Source: Desertimonas sp963786985 | GTDB lineage: Bacteria; Actinomycetota; Acidimicrobiia; Acidimicrobiales; Ilumatobacteraceae | Direction of reading: 5' to 3' | NCBI GenBank assembly: GCA_963786985.1 | Contig: CAWBBL010000015.1 | Location: forward strand, 62,001 to 126,000 | Length of the DNA: 64,000 bases | In this document: positions 54,852-64,000 of the stretch, piece after piece | How the letters are laid out: the number at the start of each line of letters is the position of its first letter | Position numbering within the stretch: position 1 is the first letter of the stretch | Program-made: the position numbers and the translations under genes | Notes under the pieces: generated by a model | Told to the model about the DNA's origin: nothing | What the model saw: the letters and a program-made list of their open reading frames with translations, nothing else | Databases searched by the model: none

Positions 54852-57230
54852 TCACGGCACGGGAACCCAGGCCAGGACGAGTTGGGTCACCTTGACATCG
54901 GTCCGCTCGAGACTGACCGGTACGGTCGTGACCGCGGTTGCGGCGGCAGCCCATTTGGCGTCGATCGCCGCTGAATCGGCGGCGAACTTCTCGTCCAGCT
55001 CTCGTCGCTGCTGCTCGATCCTCGTCACCTTGCCATGGGCGGCGTCGACGCGCTCTCCGTCGGCGTTCTGTGTGAGTTGGTCAGCGGCGCGACCGATCTT
55101 CGCGGCCGCGCTGCGCCGCGAGCCGAACAACCCGCCAAGCAGGTCGCCGGCGGCCCGGAGGAGATTGCCGCGCTTGCGGTCTTCGGCCTGCTCGGCGACG
55201 ATGCTCGCCCGGTCCTCGGCCGCCGCCAGCTGGTCGCCCAGCTTCGTTGCGTTGTCGTCCCGCCTCGTCACCAGCTTGGCCTTGTCGGCGTCGGCGGCGA
55301 CCTGCGCGGCACTCGTGCATCGCGCCAGGAAGTCCGCAGTGGACTCGTTCGGCAAGGAGTACAGCTTGAGCTCCTTGTTGACCTGCAGTTCCAGCGAACC
55401 GGTACGAACGAGGTGGTCGACGAGGCCACGCTCGACCTGCTTCCAGGTCTTGGTGTCGCCGATCGGGGCACTCGTCAGTCGATAGTTCACCGATGGCGGG
55501 GCGGAGTCGGCGAGGTCGGACTCGGTGAAGGTGATGGTGGCGGCGCGACTCGGATCGATGACCGCATCGATCGGGAAGAGCACTGCGTCCTGAGTTGCGT
55601 CGTGGACGAGGTCGGCCTTGACCTCGTCGTAGCGCAGCTGCACCCGGGCGAGGATCGCCGGTTCGTGGACGGTGCCAGCAGCGTCTCCGCCGACATCGGC
55701 CAACCACGACGCCGTCGGCGTCGCCCAGCGCACCAGAATCCCGTCGGCGACCGCCGGCATGAGCGGGGTCGAGTCGGCCCCGTGCTCGGGTGCGGCAGCG
55801 GTCGGTGCGGCGGCCGTGGAGGGGATGGCCGACGTCGGCCCGCCGCCCGCCGCCGCGACGTCATCGCCCACCAGTTGCTTGATCTGGTCGCGGGTGAGCG
55901 GGCCGCGCAGGTAGCTCATCGCCCAGCGCGTCGTGAACACTTCGGGCTGGTCTGCTCCCGCACGGCGCAGGACGAACTCGCGCTTGTCGAGACCGCCGAT
56001 CGTCGCGCTGACCGCCTTGACATCGACGCCACCATCGGCCGCACTCATGCCGTCCAGCAACCGGTCCTTGTCACGTTCGGTTTGCAGCCGTCCGACCATC
56101 CACGTCCCGGCGTTGGAGATCGCCTTGTAATCGATGTCGACAGGGTTCTGGGTGGACAGCACGACACCGACACCGAACGCTCGGGCCTGTTTCACCAGGG
56201 TCATGATCGGCTTCTTCGTGGGCGGCGCCGCCGTCGGCGGGAGGTAGCCGGCCACTTCGTCCATGTACAGCAGGGCCCGGAGGTCGGTGGTGCCGCTCTG
56301 GCGTCGCATCCAGGTGACGAGCTTGGCGAGAAGCAGCGACGTGACGAACTGGCGCTCGTCGTCGGAGAGATGGGCCGTGGTGACGATCGCGCACCGTGGC
56401 GTGCGGTCGGCCGCGAAGAGCATCGTGTCGATGTCGAGTGGCATGCCCTCCCCCCACGCGGCGAACGCCGGGGAGGCGAGCAGGCCGTTGAGCTTGAGGG
56501 CCAGGTCCTGGCGCTCCTTTGGTGGGAAGAACTCATCGAGCTCGAACACGCCCAGCTTCTTGAGAGGTGGCCGTTGGACGTGGCCGACGAGCGTCGGCAG
56601 GTCGATCGACTGCTGATTGGCCCACGCGTTCTGGATGAGGTTGGACAGCAGGATGTGCTCCCGGCTCGACAGCGGGTCGGCGGTCATCCCGACGAGGCCG
56701 AGCAAGCCGGAAACGAAGCCCTCGATCTCGTCGGCGATCGTTTCGGCGTCGTCGGTCGGCGGGACTTGCAGCGATCCGACGATGTTCAACTCGACGCCCG
56801 ACCGGGATCCGGGGGTGTAGATCGTGAAGTCGCACGCGTCACGCAACGCCTTGATCTGATCGGGCCCGTAAGCCCAGGTGGCGAGGCCGTCCGTCCACGT
56901 CTTGGCCTGGGCCGCGGCGAAGTCGTCGGGCGACTGTCCGGCCGCTTTGGCCTGGCCCTCGTCGACCCACGGGCGGAACGAGGCGGCATCGAGGTCGGGG
57001 AACGTCAGGCAGAGGTTGGTCAGATCACCCTTCGGGTCCACGAGTAACGCCGGGATCCCGGCGCGCAGCACCTCCTCGATGAGCACGATGCCGAGGCCGG
57101 TCTTGCCCGATCCCGTCATCCCGACGATGACGCCGTGGGTCGTCAGATCAGCAGTGTCGATGGACAGCTTGGTGTCGGTGCGCTCGTGCTTGGCGGGGTC
57201 GATCAGGGCGCCGAGGTGCAGGTCAGCCAC
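54852..57230 (-). CDS. HerA-like ATPase (DUF853 family)
   Basis: A 792-aa protein with a RecA/FtsK-like motor. Walker A GMTGSGKTG (37-45), DPKGDLTNL, Walker B LLYMDEVAGYLPP, and the sensor region VLSTQNPVDIDYKAISNAGT are typical of DUF853/HerA-like bacterial proteins. The C-terminal 250 residues hold a separate domain and a charged coiled coil (DRASIVAEQAEDRKRGNL, RIEQQRRELDEKFAADS). HerA relatives translocate DNA in repair or defence with NurA-type nucleases; none is adjacent. GTG 57230 starts VADLHLGALIDPAKH. The gene's end abuts the tRNA on the opposite strand. Confidence 0.88.
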   Translation of the reverse strand: MADLHLGALIDPAKHERTDTKLSIDTADLTTHGVIVGMTGSGKTGLGIVLIEEVLRAGIPALLVDPKGDLTNLCLTFPDLDAASFRPWVDEGQAKAAGQSPDDFAAAQAKTWTDGLATWAYGPDQIKALRDACDFTIYTPGSRSGVELNIVGSLQVPPTDDAETIADEIEGFVSGLLGLVGMTADPLSSREHILLSNLIQNAWANQQSIDLPTLVGHVQRPPLKKLGVFELDEFFPPKERQDLALKLNGLLASPAFAAWGEGMPLDIDTMLFAADRTPRCAIVTTAHLSDDERQFVTSLLLAKLVTWMRRQSGTTDLRALLYMDEVAGYLPPTAAPPTKKPIMTLVKQARAFGVGVVLSTQNPVDIDYKAISNAGTWMVGRLQTERDKDRLLDGMSAADGGVDVKAVSATIGGLDKREFVLRRAGADQPEVFTTRWAMSYLRGPLTRDQIKQLVGDDVAAAGGGPTSAIPSTAAAPTAAAPEHGADSTPLMPAVADGILVRWATPTASWLADVGGDAAGTVHEPAILARVQLRYDEVKADLVHDATQDAVLFPIDAVIDPSRAATITFTESDLADSAPPSVNYRLTSAPIGDTKTWKQVERGLVDHLVRTGSLELQVNKELKLYSLPNESTADFLARCTSAAQVAADADKAKLVTRRDDNATKLGDQLAAAEDRASIVAEQAEDRKRGNLLRAAGDLLGGLFGSRRSAAAKIGRAADQLTQNADGERVDAAHGKVTRIEQQRRELDEKFAADSAAIDAKWAAAATAVTTVPVSLERTDVKVTQLVLAWVPVP

Positions 57231-57378
57231 GACGTTCCACGGTAGTCGGGCGGCACGACGGCGATTGCCGCAGCGACCGGCTGCCGTCTGCCTAGACTCC
57301 CGGGGTGCGCTGTTCGGCGGGCCGCCTGATCGGTGGGTCGGGACAGTCGGAGGCAATCTGCGTGACGAAGGAGACTGC

Positions 57379-58467
57379 GTGACTGGTCGTGATCCGCGCG
57401 AGCGACGTGAACTTCGCGAACGTCGATCCGTCCCGGCACCTCGACAGCAGCGCGAACGCCTGCTCCGCACCGCCGTCGTCGCCGGCGTCATCGCGTCGGT
57501 GGGTGTGTTCGCTGTCGTGGCCCAGGCCCGCGACGCCGAGACCGGCGCGCCGGGAGCGATCGACCAGATCGCCGGTGACACCGTGACTGCCGACACCGCG
57601 ACTGCCGACGACGCGGCTCCTGTCGGTTTGGCAGCCGGGCCGACGACCACCGTCGCTGAGGCGACCACCGCTGACGGTTCGCAGCCGACCGATTCGGCAC
57701 CCGATCTGGCCGGCGCCCCGACCGAGCTCACCGCCGATTGCACGATCCCGCCCAAGACGATCTCCAACGAGTCCGAGCCCATGGATGTCCAATGCCTCCA
57801 GCAGGCGCTGCAGCGCGAGGGCTTCTACAACGGCGCATTGAGCGGGGAGTTCGATTTCGCGACGAGTGCGGCCGTCGAGACCCTGCAAAAAGAGCGTGAT
57901 CTGTTCGTCGATGGCATCGCCGGTCGGGAGACGGGCCTCGAGCTCGGCATCTGGCCCGAGGAGAAGCTTCTTGTCGTGCGCACGCCGCCACCGGCGCCTG
58001 GCGCCCAGGACAGCTGGGGGTACACCCTGTCGTCGGTGTCGTCAACCGGAGCCGACGCGCCGCCCCTGCCCGAGAACTCGGGCACCGGTCGTCGTGTCGT
58101 CTACGAGCGGATCAGCCAGCGCGTGTGGGCGGTCAGCGAGGACGGCGAGATCATTCGCTCGTGGCTCGTCGCCGGCAGCCAATACAACAACGAGATGCCC
58201 GGCACGCACTACGTGTACAGCCGTTCCGAGCAGTCGACGGCGTGGAACGGGCGAGCGATCCTGCCGCTGATGATCCGCTGGCTGCAGACGGACATCGGCC
58301 ATATCGGCTTCCACGGCATCCCGATCCACGTCTCCGATGGCAGCCCGTACATGACCGAGGACGAACTCGGCCAGCGGTTGTCCGGTGGCTGTCAGCGTCA
58401 GGCCAACGCCGACGCCCAGTTCATGTGGGCCTTCGCCGACGTCGGCACCAAAGTCGTCGTCCTCTGA
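57379..58467 (+). CDS. membrane-anchored L,D-transpeptidase with peptidoglycan-binding domain
   Basis: A 362-aa protein with an Arg-rich cytoplasmic start, one helix (LLRTAVVAGVIASVGVFAVV), an acidic Thr/Ala linker, a PG_binding_1 domain (DVQCLQQALQREGFYNGALS to GIAGRETGLELG) and a YkuD domain. The catalytic His312 is in HIGFHGIPIH and Cys338 in LSGGCQRQ. It should form or remodel 3-3 cross-links. It differs from the LysM-containing L,D-transpeptidase at 0.7 kb, so the window holds two distinct enzymes. GTG 57379 has GAAGGAGA upstream. Confidence 0.88.
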   Translation: MTGRDPRERRELRERRSVPAPRQQRERLLRTAVVAGVIASVGVFAVVAQARDAETGAPGAIDQIAGDTVTADTATADDAAPVGLAAGPTTTVAEATTADGSQPTDSAPDLAGAPTELTADCTIPPKTISNESEPMDVQCLQQALQREGFYNGALSGEFDFATSAAVETLQKERDLFVDGIAGRETGLELGIWPEEKLLVVRTPPPAPGAQDSWGYTLSSVSSTGADAPPLPENSGTGRRVVYERISQRVWAVSEDGEIIRSWLVAGSQYNNEMPGTHYVYSRSEQSTAWNGRAILPLMIRWLQTDIGHIGFHGIPIHVSDGSPYMTEDELGQRLSGGCQRQANADAQFMWAFADVGTKVVVL

Positions 58468-58566
58468 CACCGACCATCCGCAGAGCGAACCGGACCGATC
58501 TGGCCGCATCTGGCTCCGGACGACGGGTGCCGGCCAGCATGACCGACACACCGAGATGACCGACAC

Positions 58567-60090
58567 ATGGCGATGACCCCGACAGCCGGCGACGGCGCTG
58601 ACGTCCTCGAGACGCGCTTCGGGCTCGCCGATCGGGTCGTCGACGCCGTCGCCCTCGCCAACAGCGTCCGCCGCTTCCGGGAACGAGGGATCACCCTGCC
58701 GACGTTCGCCGAGCTGGCCGACCCGACCTCGATCGACCCGGGCAACGTCGGCGACGCCGACCCGCAGGGCCCTGACCCGCGGAACCTCTGGCGCAACCAC
58801 TGGTACAACGACCTCAGCGGGACCCGTGTCGACGTTCCTGAGCACGTCGTGCTGCCGCCCGAGTTCACCGGTGTCGCCAGCCCGATCATCGTGGTCTTCG
58901 GCGATCGTTTCCCGATGATCACCGCCCACAAGGTGCTCGCCGCCTATGCCTGCCTCGCTCCGCGGATCGTCACCGGTCAGTTCGACCCGACGACCCAGCG
59001 GGCGATCTGGCCGTCGACGGGCAACTACGCGCGAGGCGGAATCGCCATCAGTCGGATCATGGCCAGCCGGGGCGTCGCCATCCTTCCGGAGGGGATGAGC
59101 AAGGAGCGCTTCGATTGGCTCGAGCGCTGGTGCGAGAACCCCGCCGACGACGTCATTCGCACGGTCGGCACGGAGTCCAACGTCAAGGAGATCTACGACG
59201 CCTGCAATGAACTGGCGAAGGATCCCACCAACGTGGTGCTCAACCAGTTCTGCGAGTTCGGCAACCACCTGGCTCATCTCGACGTCACCGGTCGGGCCCT
59301 GGGCCGCGTGTTCGACGCCATCGCCGGCGAGCGTCCAGGCTTGCGCCTCGCCGCCTTCGTGTCGGCGACCGGCTCGGCCGGAACGATCGCCGCCGGCGAC
59401 CGGCTCAAGGACGAGTACGGCACGCGCATCGTCGCCGTCGAGGCCCTGGAGTGCCCGACGATGCTGGCCAACGGATTCGGCGAGCACAACATTCAGGGGA
59501 TCGGCGACAAGCACATCCCGTTGATCCACAACGTGATGAACACCGATGCCGTCGTCGCGGTCAGCGATCGGGCCACTGACCAGCTGCAGGTGATGTTCGC
59601 CAGTGAGGAAGGTCTGGGGTATCTCGCCGACCGCCGTCTCGTCCCGCAGCGCGTGCTGCAGACCCTGCGCCACTTCGGGCTGTCGTCGATCTGCAACGTG
59701 CTCGCGGCGATCGCCTCGGCCAAGTTGCTCGGCCTCGGTCGCGAGGATGCCATCGTCACCGTCGCCACGGATGGGGCGGCCATGTACCCGAGCGAGCGGT
59801 CCAAGGTCGTGGCCCGCGACTTCGGCGGCGGGTTCACTGACCTCGATGCCGCGGCGGTGTGGGGCGAGCACCTCGCCGATGTGACCACGGACAATGCCAT
59901 GGAATGCACGGCAGCGGTGCGCAACCGGATCTTCAACCTCGGCTACTTCACATGGGTCGAGCAGCAGGGCATCCCCGTCGAGCTGTTCGAGGCCCGCCGG
60001 GACCAGTCGTTCTGGATCGGGTTGCGTCGCTACCTCGGGGTTTGGGACGACATGATCGACGACTTCAACGCGGCGGTCGCCGCCGGGTGA
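58567..60090 (+). CDS. PLP-dependent fold-type II enzyme (cysteine synthase superfamily)
   Basis: A 507-aa protein, larger than cysteine synthases. The likely PLP Lys is in PMITAHKVLAAYACL and the substrate loop in WPSTGNYARGGIAIS. The phosphate-binding loop region is VSATGSAGTIAAGDRL, and a C-terminal part of about 100 residues (SIWIGLRR-like end) is extra. The motif STGNYARGG replaces SSGNTG. I do not know its substrate. The tandem neighbour downstream overlaps it (GTGA) and is also a PLP fold-II protein, so they may work together. ATG 58567 follows a repeat of ATGACCGACACA. Confidence 0.83.
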   Translation: MAMTPTAGDGADVLETRFGLADRVVDAVALANSVRRFRERGITLPTFAELADPTSIDPGNVGDADPQGPDPRNLWRNHWYNDLSGTRVDVPEHVVLPPEFTGVASPIIVVFGDRFPMITAHKVLAAYACLAPRIVTGQFDPTTQRAIWPSTGNYARGGIAISRIMASRGVAILPEGMSKERFDWLERWCENPADDVIRTVGTESNVKEIYDACNELAKDPTNVVLNQFCEFGNHLAHLDVTGRALGRVFDAIAGERPGLRLAAFVSATGSAGTIAAGDRLKDEYGTRIVAVEALECPTMLANGFGEHNIQGIGDKHIPLIHNVMNTDAVVAVSDRATDQLQVMFASEEGLGYLADRRLVPQRVLQTLRHFGLSSICNVLAAIASAKLLGLGREDAIVTVATDGAAMYPSERSKVVARDFGGGFTDLDAAAVWGEHLADVTTDNAMECTAAVRNRIFNLGYFTWVEQQGIPVELFEARRDQSFWIGLRRYLGVWDDMIDDFNAAVAAG

Positions 60091-61373
60091 CGGACCAGCA
60101 GGGCGGTGCCGTCGCTGCCTGGCGATGCGCGGTGTGCGGCACGACGGTCGACGTCGCCACGCCGTACCCGTTCACGTGCCCCCGGTCGACGCCCACCGAT
60201 CGGCGCCACGTGCTGCATCCGGTCGTCGCCGCTGGTGCCGCGGTCGGCGTCCTCGACGACCCCAATCCGTTCGTGGCGTACGGCCCGTGGATGGCGTGGT
60301 GGGCGTTCGGCACCTCCCACGGGATGACCGAGGCGGCGCTCGTCGACCTCGCCGGCGACGTCTGCGCCGGATTCGACGTGACTCCGTTCAGTGCGTTCGA
60401 CCTCGATTTGCGCCGTGGAGCGCCGGTGTCGGTATGGGTCAAGGACGAGACCGGCAACGTCGGCGGTAGCCACAAGAGTCGCCACCTCGCCGGCGTCCTG
60501 CTGCACCTCCGGGTCGCCGAGGCGTGCCGATTGACGGCGGGCGTTCGGCCGCCGCTGGCGATTGCCTCGTGTGGCAACGCCGCGATCGCCGCAGCAACGT
60601 TGGCGCAGCGTGCTGAGTGGCCGCTGCGGGTCTTCGTACCTGACTGGGCAACCGCCGGCGTCCTTGCCCTCATCGAATCGCTCGGCGCCGACATCGCCGT
60701 CTGCCCACGGCGCGACGACGACCCACCGGGGGATCCTGCGCTGTGGCGCTTCCGCGAGGCAGTTGCCGCCGGTGCCCTGCCGTTCACCGTTCAGGGTCCG
60801 GACAACGCCCTCTGTCTCGACGCCGGGCGGACCCTCGGGTGGGAGATCGCCGGCACCGTTGGTGAACCCGCCGGGCCGGCGGTCCTCGACCGAGTCGTCG
60901 TGCAGGTCGGCGGGGGAGCGCTGGCGGCGTGCGTCGGATGGGGCCTCGGCCCGACGGTCCGTCTCGACACCGTCCAGACCCAGGGTTGCGCACCGCTCGC
61001 CCGGGCCTGGTGGCGAGCCAAGGACGCCGGCTACGCAACCACTCAGCTCCCTGGACGGTGGGCGGAGCTGATGACACCGTGGGAGCGTCCGCACTCGATC
61101 GCCGATGGGATCCTCGACGACGAGACGTATGACTGGCTCGCCGACTTCGCCGTGATGGAAGCGAGCGGCGGATCGCCGATCGTCGTGCCCGAAGAGGCTG
61201 TCGTCGACGCGGTCGACGTTGCTGGGGCGGCCGGCATCGCCGTCAGTGCCACCGGGTCGGCAGCGCTCGCCGCCCTACTCGTCGCCGAGGGGCGGCCGGG
61301 AGCCGGCGAGACCGTGGCGGTGATCTTCTCCGGCGTCGATCGCCGGCGGAGTGAACCCCCTGGCGACGCCTAG
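60087..61373 (+). CDS. threonine synthase-like PLP enzyme with N-terminal zinc ribbon
   Basis: A 428-aa fold-type II enzyme. The N-terminus has cysteines CAVCGTTVDVATPYPFTCP, as in threonine-synthase-like proteins. The PLP Lys is in GNVGGSHKSRHLAGVLLHL, the substrate loop is IASCGNAAIAAATLA, and the glycine-rich loop is VQVGGGALAACVGWG. The ASCGNAA loop is of the threonine synthase type, but the remainder diverges, so another aliphatic amino-acid substrate is possible. GTG 60087 overlaps the upstream stop, so the two genes are coupled. Confidence 0.85.
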   Translation: MTDQQGGAVAAWRCAVCGTTVDVATPYPFTCPRSTPTDRRHVLHPVVAAGAAVGVLDDPNPFVAYGPWMAWWAFGTSHGMTEAALVDLAGDVCAGFDVTPFSAFDLDLRRGAPVSVWVKDETGNVGGSHKSRHLAGVLLHLRVAEACRLTAGVRPPLAIASCGNAAIAAATLAQRAEWPLRVFVPDWATAGVLALIESLGADIAVCPRRDDDPPGDPALWRFREAVAAGALPFTVQGPDNALCLDAGRTLGWEIAGTVGEPAGPAVLDRVVVQVGGGALAACVGWGLGPTVRLDTVQTQGCAPLARAWWRAKDAGYATTQLPGRWAELMTPWERPHSIADGILDDETYDWLADFAVMEASGGSPIVVPEEAVVDAVDVAGAAGIAVSATGSAALAALLVAEGRPGAGETVAVIFSGVDRRRSEPPGDA

Positions 61374-61384
61374 CCTGGAGGTTC

Positions 61385-61987
61385 ATGAATGAGCCGACGC
61401 TCCCTCTCACGCCCCGCATGCTCGACACCGCTACCGACCCGCGCAGCGACGTCTTCAACCGCCTGCTCAAGGATCGCGTCGTGATGCTCGGCGCGGCGGT
61501 CGACGACGACATCGCCAACCAGCTGTGCGCCCAGCTGCTCTACCTCGAGGGTGAGGACAAGGACCGCGACATCTGGCTGTACATCAACAGTCCTGGTGGA
61601 TCCGTGACGTCGGGAATGGCGATCTACGACACGATGCAGTTCGTCAGCTGCGACGTCGCCACCGTGTGCATCGGACTGGCGGCGTCGATGGGCCAGTTCC
61701 TGCTCACCGCCGGAGCGCCGGGCAAGCGCTACTCGCTGCCCAACGCCCGCATCCTGATGCACCAACCGTTGGCCGGGATGCGCGGGCAGGCCGCCGACAT
61801 CGCCATCCAGGCGCAAGAGTTCTCCTACACGAAGAAGCGGATGTTCGAGTTGATCTCGCTGCACTCCGGTCGACCGGTCGCCCAGATCGAGGCGGACGCC
61901 GACCGCGACCGCTGGTTCTCCGCCGAGGAGGCCAAGGAGTACGGCCTCTGCGACAGCGTGATCGTCCGCCGCGGCGAGATCCACTGA
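61385..61987 (+). CDS. clpP: ATP-dependent Clp protease proteolytic subunit
   Basis: A 200-aa serine protease subunit of the ClpXP/ClpCP machine. The catalytic triad is visible: Ser101 in GLAASMGQFLL, His126 in RILMHQPLAG and Asp175 in DADRDRWF. The handle region YINSPGGSVTSGMAIYDTM is complete. Actinobacteria usually carry two or more clpP genes, often in tandem; only one is here. TAGCCT and GGAGG precede ATG 61385. It would degrade tmRNA-tagged proteins with ClpX (not in the window). Confidence 0.97.
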   Translation: MNEPTLPLTPRMLDTATDPRSDVFNRLLKDRVVMLGAAVDDDIANQLCAQLLYLEGEDKDRDIWLYINSPGGSVTSGMAIYDTMQFVSCDVATVCIGLAASMGQFLLTAGAPGKRYSLPNARILMHQPLAGMRGQAADIAIQAQEFSYTKKRMFELISLHSGRPVAQIEADADRDRWFSAEEAKEYGLCDSVIVRRGEIH

Positions 61988-62054
61988 CCTCCTCCCATCG
62001 GAGGGTTCACTGCTGACGGAGTGTCCGCTGCCAACCCAGCACGTGACACTCCGA

Positions 62055-62498
62055 TCACCCTCCAGGCGCCGTCGACGTCGTCGTTGTCGACGCTCCGGGC
62101 AGGCTTGCTGCGGGGATGGTGCCGGGCACGATCGTTGTCACCGGGCCCCAATCGATGTCGCAATTGGCGGCCAGCCACTCCGCGATGGCGACGGCCGAGC
62201 GCTCGGCGGCGAAGGCGCTGGCGACGACCTCCTGCGGGTCGTCGCTCGTCCGCGCCAACTCGAGGTTGTCAGCATGCTCGTCCCACTCCTCGGCGATCGC
62301 CAACGGCGCCTCGCCACCGATGTCACGCCACAGATCGATGAGGTCATCGACGGCGTCGTCACTCGTCGGATCCGCTCGTAGCGCCTCGAGGTTGGCCGCG
62401 ACGTCGTCGCAGAACTGCTGTGTGTCCCCGGCGTCGTCGTCGCACCCCCCGAGGGCGAGGGCCGCGACGACGGCGAAGAGACCCAGGACGGAGCGCAC
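62055..62498 (-). CDS. small lipoprotein of unknown function
   Basis: A 147-aa protein. GTG 62498 starts VRSVLGLFAVVAALALGGC, a short lipoprotein signal with lipobox LGGC. The mature part is acidic and helical (FCDDVAANLEALRADPTSDD), with a second Cys pair candidate in LAANCDIDWGP, and ends in a Thr/Ser/Pro tail. The frame is open further upstream, but that region has no coding character. No family recognised. Convergent with clpP, divergent from yifB. Confidence 0.7.
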   Translation of the reverse strand: MRSVLGLFAVVAALALGGCDDDAGDTQQFCDDVAANLEALRADPTSDDAVDDLIDLWRDIGGEAPLAIAEEWDEHADNLELARTSDDPQEVVASAFAAERSAVAIAEWLAANCDIDWGPVTTIVPGTIPAASLPGASTTTTSTAPGG

Positions 62499-62677
62499 GG
62501 GTGGCGAGTCTCGCAGACGGTCGCCGTCCGACCCCGGCACCAGCCGGGCGCTGATCCGTCGGATGCGGTGTGACACCCCCTCGCTAAGCTCATCCGCAAC
62601 CGTCGTTGGACCGGTCACCGTCCTCCACCGTTGATTCGCTCGCCGCCCTGCGGCGCTTGCTCCGGAGGAGAACCGTG

Positions 62678-64000
62678 ATGCTCGCATCCATCCCGTCGGC
62701 GACCGTGCTCGGTGTGCGCGGCAGTCCCGTCACGGTCGAGGTCTTCGTCGGCGATGGACTGCCCGGTTACCACATGGTCGGCATGCCCGACACCGCCTGC
62801 CGAGAATCCCGGGATCGCGTCCGCGCCGCCATCAGCAGCACCGGTTTTGGCTGGCCGAACCGCTGTATCACCGTCAACCTCGCTCCGACGACGCAACGCA
62901 AGACCGGCGCTGGGCTCGACGTGGCGATCGCCATCGGGGTGCTCGTCGCCTCCGAGCAGCTGTCCGGCGACGTGGTCCACCGGCACGCGTTCATCGGTGA
63001 GCTCGGGTTGGACGGCACGATCCGGCGTGTTCCCGGCGTCGCACCGATGGTCGATGCGCTCGACGACGGTGCCGTGGTGGTTCCGGCGGGCAACGTCGTC
63101 GAGGCACAAATCGCCGCCCGCGGGCCGGTGCTGGCGGCTCCCGACCTCGCCACCGCGGTGGCTTGTCTGTCGGGGACCCGAACCTGGGACCCGCTCGATC
63201 CGGTCGACAGTGCCGGCGAACCGCCGCCGCTTCCCGACCTCAGCGACGTTCGCGGCCAGCCGGTCGCCCGCCGGGCGCTGGAGATCGCCGCCGCCGGCGG
63301 CCACCACCTCCTGCTCGTCGGATCGCCCGGGAGCGGCAAGACGATGCTGGCGCAGCGGCTCGCCGGTCTGCTCCCGCCACTCGATCGGGACCAGGCGTTG
63401 GAGACCACGATGGTGCACTCAGCGGCTGGTCTGGCCATGCCCCCCGGCGGGTTGGTACGCCAACCACCGTTCAGGGCGCCGCACCACACCACATCAGTCA
63501 TCGGATTGGTCGGTGGAGGATCCCACCAACTGAGGCCCGGTGAGGTATCCCTGGCCAACAACGGAGTGCTGTTCATGGATGAGCTCGGGGAGTTCGGGAG
63601 GGCGGCGCTGGAGGGACTTCGTGAACCGCTCGAGGAGGGCGTCATCCGCGTCGCTCGCGCCGCGATTCGGGTCACGATGCCGGCCCGCTTCCTGCTCGTT
63701 GCGGCGACCAACCCGTGCCCCTGCGGCGGAGGTCCGCCTGGAGCCTGCGAGTGCGACGACGGCGCCCGCCTTCGGTACCTCCGCCGGTTGTCGGGGCCGA
63801 TCACCGACCGCTTCGACCTGCGGGTCGTCGTCCACCGCCCCGCCGTCGACGAGCTCCTCGGCATCGACGCCAGCGAGTCGTCGACCGACGTACGCCAGCG
63901 GGTCGTCGCGGCACGAGCAGTTGCCCTGTCCCGTGCGGGCAAACTCAATGCCGCCCTGGCTCCCGACGAGCTCGACACGATGGCGCCGTTGAGCGAGCCT
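62678..64000 (+). CDS. comM: YifB family Mg-chelatase-like AAA+ ATPase (3' end outside window)
   Basis: The first 441 codons of a YifB/ComM protein, usually about 500 aa; the frame stays open to the right edge. The N-terminal ChlI domain begins MLASIPSATVLGVRGSPVTV and has GLPGYHMVGMPDTACRESRD and VNLAPTTQRKTGAGLDVAIA. The AAA+ module has Walker A LVGSPGSGKTMLAQRL, RPGEVSLANNGVLFMDELGEF (Walker B), and AATNPCPCGGGPPG. In competent bacteria ComM is a branch-migration helicase for recombination of transforming DNA. GGAGGAG lies 9 nt before ATG 62678. comF is also present at 5.7 kb. Confidence 0.94.
   Translation, partial: MLASIPSATVLGVRGSPVTVEVFVGDGLPGYHMVGMPDTACRESRDRVRAAISSTGFGWPNRCITVNLAPTTQRKTGAGLDVAIAIGVLVASEQLSGDVVHRHAFIGELGLDGTIRRVPGVAPMVDALDDGAVVVPAGNVVEAQIAARGPVLAAPDLATAVACLSGTRTWDPLDPVDSAGEPPPLPDLSDVRGQPVARRALEIAAAGGHHLLLVGSPGSGKTMLAQRLAGLLPPLDRDQALETTMVHSAAGLAMPPGGLVRQPPFRAPHHTTSVIGLVGGGSHQLRPGEVSLANNGVLFMDELGEFGRAALEGLREPLEEGVIRVARAAIRVTMPARFLLVAATNPCPCGGGPPGACECDDGARLRYLRRLSGPITDRFDLRVVVHRPAVDELLGIDASESSTDVRQRVVAARAVALSRAGKLNAALAPDELDTMAPLSEP

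Noticed and set aside
54852..57230. HerA-like ATPase as part of a HerA-NurA/DUF4297 or Sir2 defence system
   Set aside because: No nuclease or other effector gene adjoins it; neighbours are a tRNA and an L,D-transpeptidase gene.

Overview
The window is G+C-rich and densely coded, and reads as a chromosomal segment of an actinomycete (Actinomycetota), most like the Acidimicrobiia lineage. The phylum call rests on mycothione reductase, the F420 ligase CofE, a group II truncated haemoglobin, an M67 peptidase (mec) next to cysM, a GNAT/acyl-CoA-synthetase fusion and many GTG starts. The class call is inference. No prophage, transposase or CRISPR array is visible.

Layout. 1-12.9 kb: end of ahcY, an L,D-transpeptidase, an AMIN-like secreted protein, a YczE-type membrane protein, a class I amidotransferase, a TTC38-like TPR protein, comF, a cysteine-rich repeat protein, an SLC13-type permease, pepA and abgT. 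13-19 kb: secA, prfB, ftsE and ftsX, closed by an inverted repeat. 19-28 kb: O-methyltransferase, glbO, an ABC-2 exporter, a peptidoglycan-binding membrane protein, acyl-CoA dehydrogenase, a small protein with an ArsR-type regulator under a promoter with repeated TTGCAAAG boxes, menB, cofE and an M20 peptidase. 28-40 kb: a GNAT/CoA-ligase fusion, galE, a patatin, coaBC with an unusual ligase half, a frameshifted lipase, an RHH regulator/DUF4097/small-protein operon with a readable operator array, a VIT-type transporter, DUF2277, an aldo/keto reductase, DUF72 and udgX. 40.1-42.2 kb is gene-poor and ends at the tmRNA gene. 42-49 kb: ssrA, smpB, mec, cysM, two FAS1 proteins and a broken acyltransferase. 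49-54.7 kb: murI-rph-rdgB-mtr, a frameshifted EEP-family gene, and an ECF sigma factor with its partner. 54.7-64 kb: an odd tRNA with a UAG anticodon, a HerA-like ATPase, a second L,D-transpeptidase, two tandem PLP enzymes, clpP, a lipoprotein and the start of yifB/comM.

How the genes work together. Several genes serve the envelope: two L,D-transpeptidases, peptidoglycan-binding proteins, FAS1 proteins, murI and FtsEX. Others serve protein quality control (tmRNA, SmpB, ClpP, SecA, RF2) and thiol or sulfur metabolism (mec, cysM, mtr, coaBC). Many genes have a TANNNT hexamer 6-10 nt before the start codon, which points to frequent leaderless transcription.

Caveat. At least five otherwise intact genes are interrupted by one-base shifts. 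Two are repaired by restoring one C in each of two ACTCG sites of a Thr linker, and one lies in a long trinucleotide-rich repeat. Consensus indel errors are the simplest explanation, so these genes should not be taken as proven pseudogenes.
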